Assembly: GCF_013404075.1 (NCBI RefSeq)
Contig: NZ_JACBJQ010000051.1
Span: 1 to 33,776, forward strand
Direction: 5' to 3'
Length of the DNA stretch: 33,776 nt
Source of the DNA: Mycolicibacterium vinylchloridicum
GTDB lineage: Bacteria; Actinomycetota; Actinomycetes; Mycobacteriales; Mycobacteriaceae
The translations under genes were made by a program, and so were the position numbers. Below are positions 30,611-33,776 of this stretch, piece after piece (position 1 is the stretch's first letter; each line of letters starts with the position of its first letter). The notes below the pieces were generated by a model, which saw only the letters and a list, made by a program, of their open reading frames with translations, made no database searches and had not been told where the DNA came from.

Positions 30611-30626
30611 TGTCAGCGCGCTGACC
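30611..30626. promoter_or_regulatory. Operator TGTCA-N6-TGACC (one mismatch)
   Basis: TGTCA-GCGCGC-TGACC, 70 nt before the GTG at 30697. TATCGA follows 17 nt after the site, a possible -10 if the right arm overlaps a -35 element. Confidence 0.7.
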
Positions 30627-30696
30627 TTTTCACCACGCAGCGGTATCGACCGGTCGAGACTCACGCCCGAGAACAAGGATTAACCGAGCGAAGGGC

Positions 30697-32283
30697 GTGA
30701 ATGGCGTGATCGATGCGAAGAAGGACCGTGACGAGGTATTCGTCGAGTACACCAAGTCGATCTGCCCGGTGTGCAAGGTCGTGACCGACGCGCAGGTCAA
30801 CATTCGTGACAACAAGGTCTATCTGCGCAAGAGATGCCGCGAGCACGGCGAATTCGAGGCACTGATCTACGGCGATGCGCAGATGTACATGGACTCCTTG
30901 AGGTTCAACAAGCCGGGCACCATCCCGCTTCGATTTCAGACCGAGGTCCGCGACGGTTGCCCGTCCGACTGCGGCCTGTGCCCGGACCACAAACAGCACG
31001 CCTGCCTCGGTCTGATCGAAGTGAACACCAACTGCAACCTGGACTGCCCGATCTGCTTCGCCGACTCCGGACACCAGCCCGATGGCTACTCGATCACACT
31101 CGAACAATGTGAGCGGATGCTCGACACCTTCGTCGACGCCGAAGGCGAGCCCGAAGTGGTGATGTTCTCCGGCGGTGAACCCACGATCCACAAACACATC
31201 CTGCAATTCATCGACGCTGCACAGGCTCGGCCGATCAAAGCAGTCAACCTCAACACCAACGGGATTCGGCTGGCAACCGACCCACGCTTCGTTGCCGAAC
31301 TCGGCGCCCGCAACCGCCCTGGACGTCCAGTCAACATCTACCTCCAGTTCGACGGATTCGATGCCAAGACCCACCTCGACATCCGAGGACGAGACCTGCG
31401 CGACATCAAACGCCGGGCCCTGGACAACTGCTCCGAGTCAGGTCTGACCGTTACCTTGGTCGCCGCCGTCGAACGCGGCGTCAACGACCACGAACTGGGC
31501 GCCATCATCCGATACGGCATCGCGCATCCCGCCGTGCGTTCAGTGGCGTTTCAACCTGTCACCCATGCCGGTCGGCACCTCGAGTTCGACCCCATGACGC
31601 GGCTGACCAACCCCGACGTCATCCACGGCATCGCCGCGCAACTCCCCGACTGGTTTCGCGCCGACGACTTCTTCCCCGTACCGTGCTGCTTCCCCACCTG
31701 CCGCTCGGTCACCTACCTGATCACCGACGGTGAGCACGTGGTCCCGATCCCGCGACTCCTCGACGTCGAGGACTATCTGGACTACGTGAGCAACCGAGTG
31801 GTCCCCGACTACGAGATCCGCACAGCCCTCGAAAAGCTCTGGAGTGCATCAGCGTTCATGGGTACCGACGCCACCGCCGAGCACCTGAGCCGGGCCGCGC
31901 AGGCCCTGGACTGCGCCGACGCGTGTGGGGTGAACCTACCTGAAGCGCTTGCGAACATCACCGACTCGGCGTTCATGATCGTCGTACAGGACTTCCAGGA
32001 TCCCTACACCCTGAACGTGAGACAGCTCATGAAATGCTGCGTCGAGGAGATCACACCGGACGGTCGACTCATCCCGTTCTGCGCCTACAACTCCGTCGGC
32101 TACCGGGAACAGGTGCGATCCGACATGACCGGGGTGCCGGTTCCCGACGTAGTCCCGAACGCGACCCCACTGCAGCCCATCCTGGGCCGATCACCGCACG
32201 GCTCGAAACTGGCCGATCCGGGCCGCAGTGACGCCGTGGCACCCGATACCACCAACATCGGTCGGAAAGCCGTTCGTCGATGA
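30697..32283 (+). CDS. COG1964-type radical SAM enzyme (MJ0619/Tes-like)
   Basis: 528 residues. An N-terminal zinc-ribbon-like part has CPVC (Cys23, Cys26) and CREH (Cys47, His50). Next is a Cys-rich segment GCPSDCGLC...HAC (88-103). The radical SAM cluster is CNLDCPIC (Cys113, 117, 120), with SAM-binding FSGGEPTIH (158-166). Further Cys occur in PVPCCFPTC and near the C-terminus in KCCVEEITPDG and PFCAY, possibly ligands of extra clusters. This layout is that of COG1964 enzymes, which include archaeal MJ0619 (pterin C-methylation) and tetraether lipid synthase Tes. Substrate unknown in actinobacteria. GTG 30697 is used; GTG 30706 is an alternative. It overlaps the methyltransferase ATG by 4 nt. 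Operators lie 70 and 129 nt upstream. Confidence 0.9.
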   Translation: MNGVIDAKKDRDEVFVEYTKSICPVCKVVTDAQVNIRDNKVYLRKRCREHGEFEALIYGDAQMYMDSLRFNKPGTIPLRFQTEVRDGCPSDCGLCPDHKQHACLGLIEVNTNCNLDCPICFADSGHQPDGYSITLEQCERMLDTFVDAEGEPEVVMFSGGEPTIHKHILQFIDAAQARPIKAVNLNTNGIRLATDPRFVAELGARNRPGRPVNIYLQFDGFDAKTHLDIRGRDLRDIKRRALDNCSESGLTVTLVAAVERGVNDHELGAIIRYGIAHPAVRSVAFQPVTHAGRHLEFDPMTRLTNPDVIHGIAAQLPDWFRADDFFPVPCCFPTCRSVTYLITDGEHVVPIPRLLDVEDYLDYVSNRVVPDYEIRTALEKLWSASAFMGTDATAEHLSRAAQALDCADACGVNLPEALANITDSAFMIVVQDFQDPYTLNVRQLMKCCVEEITPDGRLIPFCAYNSVGYREQVRSDMTGVPVPDVVPNATPLQPILGRSPHGSKLADPGRSDAVAPDTTNIGRKAVRR

Positions 32284-33068
32284 GCCTTCCGGAGGACGTC
32301 AAGTCGTGTTGCGCCGCGGTCTACTCGTCCGATGCCGTCGCTCTGCTCCTCGGCGATTCATACCATCCCGGCGGCGCGGCATTGACCCGAAGGCTGGCGG
32401 GATTGGTGAAACTTCGTCCCGGTCACAGGGTCGCCGACATCGCCTCGGGACCCGGTGCCACCGCATGGCTGCTGGCCACCGAGTACGACGTCGCCGTCGA
32501 CGGAGTGGACTTCGCAGCGCCGGCCGTGCAGCGGGCCGAACGCATGTCCAAACGCCTTGGACTCTCCGACAGAGTCCGGTTCCACGTCGGGGACGCCGAG
32601 CGAATACCCCTACCCGACAATGGCTTCGATGCCGTTCTCACCGAGTGCGCATTCTGCACGTTCACGGACAAAGCGACAGCCGCCGAGGAATTCGCTCGCA
32701 TACTGCGGCCGGGTGGTCGTGTCGGCCTGGCCGACGTCACCGTCAGCCACGGCGGGCTCCCCGACGAATTGAGCACCGTCGCGGCCTGGGTAGCGTGTGT
32801 CGCCGACGCCCGAAGCGTCGGCCAGTATCGTGCGATTCTCGACAGCGCCGGACTGGCGACCGTTCATGCCGAGTCGCATGACACCGCTCTGATACGGATG
32901 CTCGACCAAGCCGAGGCGCGAGTACACCTGATGCGGATGACCCAGAAGGAACGCATCGTCGCTGCCGGCATCAACGTCGACGACGTACTGAATTTCATGG
33001 ATATCGTCCGGCGCGCCATATCCGATGGACTGCTCGGCTACGCGCTCATCGTCGCGGAGAAAGGATAG
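32280..33068 (+). CDS. ArsM-like SAM-dependent methyltransferase
   Basis: 262 residues. Motif I is RVADIASGPGATAW (50-63), the SAM ribose contact is in VDGVDFA, then VRFHVGDAERIPLPDNGFD and ILRPGGRVGLADV. The cysteines fit the arsenite-methyltransferase family: VKSCCAA (Cys10, Cys11), LTECAFCTF (Cys123, Cys126) and AWVACVADARS (Cys173), where ArsM enzymes have their As(III)-binding Cys. Also GDSYHPGGAALTRRL near the N-terminus as in ArsM-type proteins. Arsenic is therefore plausible, but no arsenic resistance genes are nearby and a different thiol-bound substrate may be used. ATGA overlap with the radical SAM gene shows coupling. Nothing recognisable follows until the pseudogene at 33292. Confidence 0.87.
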   Translation: MSLPEDVKSCCAAVYSSDAVALLLGDSYHPGGAALTRRLAGLVKLRPGHRVADIASGPGATAWLLATEYDVAVDGVDFAAPAVQRAERMSKRLGLSDRVRFHVGDAERIPLPDNGFDAVLTECAFCTFTDKATAAEEFARILRPGGRVGLADVTVSHGGLPDELSTVAAWVACVADARSVGQYRAILDSAGLATVHAESHDTALIRMLDQAEARVHLMRMTQKERIVAAGINVDDVLNFMDIVRRAISDGLLGYALIVAEKG

Positions 33069-33291
33069 AGCGCCCAAGGGGTTGCACGGCATCGACGCCC
33101 TCCCCTCCAGGCCTGTCGAAAGCCGCCCGGTCAAGGGGCTGACGCCATGTCCTCTGGCCGTTGCGAACGAATTCCCAGATCGCGGCACTCCCCGTCCAGG
33201 TCGGCGTTGCGACAACACCCGCCACGGCCCGCGTAGCCCCGCCAGGCCCCCCGCGACACCGCAGACACCCCTCCTCAGCGGGACGCTGCGG
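33069..33291. other. Non-coding or decayed stretch, nothing recognised
   Basis: No reading frame here has a convincing start, ribosome site or protein motif. The sequence after the ArsM-like stop is Pro/Arg-rich in every frame, as expected of GC-rich non-coding DNA. No hairpin of note and no operator copy was seen. Confidence 0.5.
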
Positions 33292-33722
33292 TCACGACTG
33301 CGCGACCTGCTCGCCAAGCGGCGCCGCCTGCACCGCGGCGGCGCCCAGCCGTGGCTCACCGCATCGCGTAAAGCCACCGAACGTTCGCGCCGCACCGCGT
33401 CTGGCGAAACGCCGCACCGCATGCCGGCCACCGCCGCGACGCGTCCGCGCCATCCGCCCCATGTTGTCGTCCAGGGAGCCAGAAAACGACTGTGCTATCG
33501 AACCTCTATGTCGGCCGCGATCTTCACGCACACCGGGTTGTCGCACTCGTGCAATCCCAGCATCCCCGCTGCCACGCTTCCGCCTGCGATCGCCGACGCG
33601 CAGCGATGCGCGACACAAGCACAAACTTCACGCGGTACCGCGCGAAGCAGAAGGCTGGCAAACGGCACATATCGGGAGGCTGCACTATTCCGGCATCCAC
33701 GGCGCCTTCCCTGCGGAAGCAC
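33292..33722 (-). pseudogene. Remnant of an HNH endonuclease-like gene, frameshifted
   Basis: Minus-strand pieces in three frames join into one HNH-like protein. Frame A (33722 to ~33495) gives GMLGLHECDNPVCVK, the H-x-CDNP-x-C-V zinc/catalytic motif of HNH nucleases, then stops (TAG). Frame B continues with GSLDDNMGRMARTRRGGGR (the (S/T)xxDNMxxM helix that follows it in such enzymes) and later AAAVQAAPLGEQ to the stop at 33292. Frame C supplies RRERSVALRDAVSHGW between them. At least three shifts are needed, so the gene is broken unless the window sequence contains errors. HNH genes of this kind are often in phage or intron-like elements. The true 5' end may lie beyond the window. Confidence 0.5.
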
Positions 33723-33776
33723 CCTCTAGGACTGAGCTGCTTGTAATGCCTTTGTCACGCTACGACTTCGACCTTG

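Noticed and set aside
33025..33729. 234-codon plus-strand frame at the right edge
   Set aside because: Arg/Pro/Thr-rich with no motif; the opposite strand shows the HNH remnant, a better explanation.
1..33776. Insertion sequences, CRISPR arrays, tRNA or rRNA genes
   Set aside because: No transposase motifs, repeat-spacer pattern or tRNA-like cloverleaf was seen on either strand; only the HNH remnant hints at mobile DNA.

Overview
The window looks like an accessory or redox-stress region from a high-GC actinobacterium, most likely Mycobacterium or Mycolicibacterium. Codon use is strongly G/C-ending, GTG starts and 4-nt ATGA/GTGA overlaps are common, and the genes at 2675-4097 resemble the M. 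tuberculosis DsbF and CcdA thiol-redox proteins. No rRNA, tRNA, CRISPR array or intact insertion sequence was seen. About 36 genes are supported, plus one frameshifted gene remnant at the right edge.

Layout. 128-4477 (+): Crp/Fnr-type regulator, small thioredoxin-fold protein, flavodoxin-like reductase, small secreted protein, DsbF-like lipoprotein, CcdA and a glutaredoxin-like protein. 4487-7229: deiodinase-like redoxin plus AhpD-like protein (-), a divergent TetR regulator and a methyltransferase. 7338-9576 (+): ECF sigma factor, zinc anti-sigma factor and FAD disulfide oxidoreductase, translationally coupled. 9688-11214: membrane protein, DUF427 protein and peroxiredoxin-like protein. 11331-13183 (-): DUF427, MerT-like, haloalkane dehalogenase-like and NrtS-like genes. 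13425-17295 (-): DoxX/DoxD-like, acyl-CoA-dehydrogenase-like, PhnD-like and radical SAM genes. 17426-18796 (-): MFS transporter. 19045-24461: an ABC importer (-), with a TVP38 protein and a CDP-alcohol phosphatidyltransferase (+), mirroring the E. coli ydj/ynj cluster. 24415-28900: patatin, duplicated-DUF302 lipoprotein plus membrane protein, a 36-residue membrane peptide, SRPBCC and haloacid-dehalogenase-like proteins. 29104-33068: a second FAD oxidoreductase, a COG1964-type radical SAM enzyme and an ArsM-like methyltransferase. 33292-33722: a decayed HNH endonuclease.

The genes appear to be tied together by one operator. The palindrome TGTCA-N6-TGACA occurs five times exactly and five more times with one mismatch, always between genes and usually 65-73 nt (or about 98 nt) before a start codon. 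By chance about 0.03 exact copies would be expected in a sequence this long with equal base use. It precedes the dsbF-ccdA pair, the peroxiredoxin, the DUF427 operon, the DoxX/radical SAM operon, the MFS gene, the patatin/DUF302 pair, the 36-residue peptide, the haloacid dehalogenase, the FAD oxidoreductase and the radical SAM/methyltransferase pair. The spacing and symmetry are those of Crp/Fnr-family sites, and a divergent Crp/Fnr protein is the first gene in the window, so it is the leading candidate regulator.

The products are mostly thiol-disulfide, flavin, radical SAM, sulfur- or metal-handling and membrane proteins. My inference is a coordinated response to redox, oxygen-limitation, reactive-sulfur or metal(loid) stress, with two uncharacterised radical SAM operons at its core. 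The chemistry of those operons cannot be told from sequence alone.
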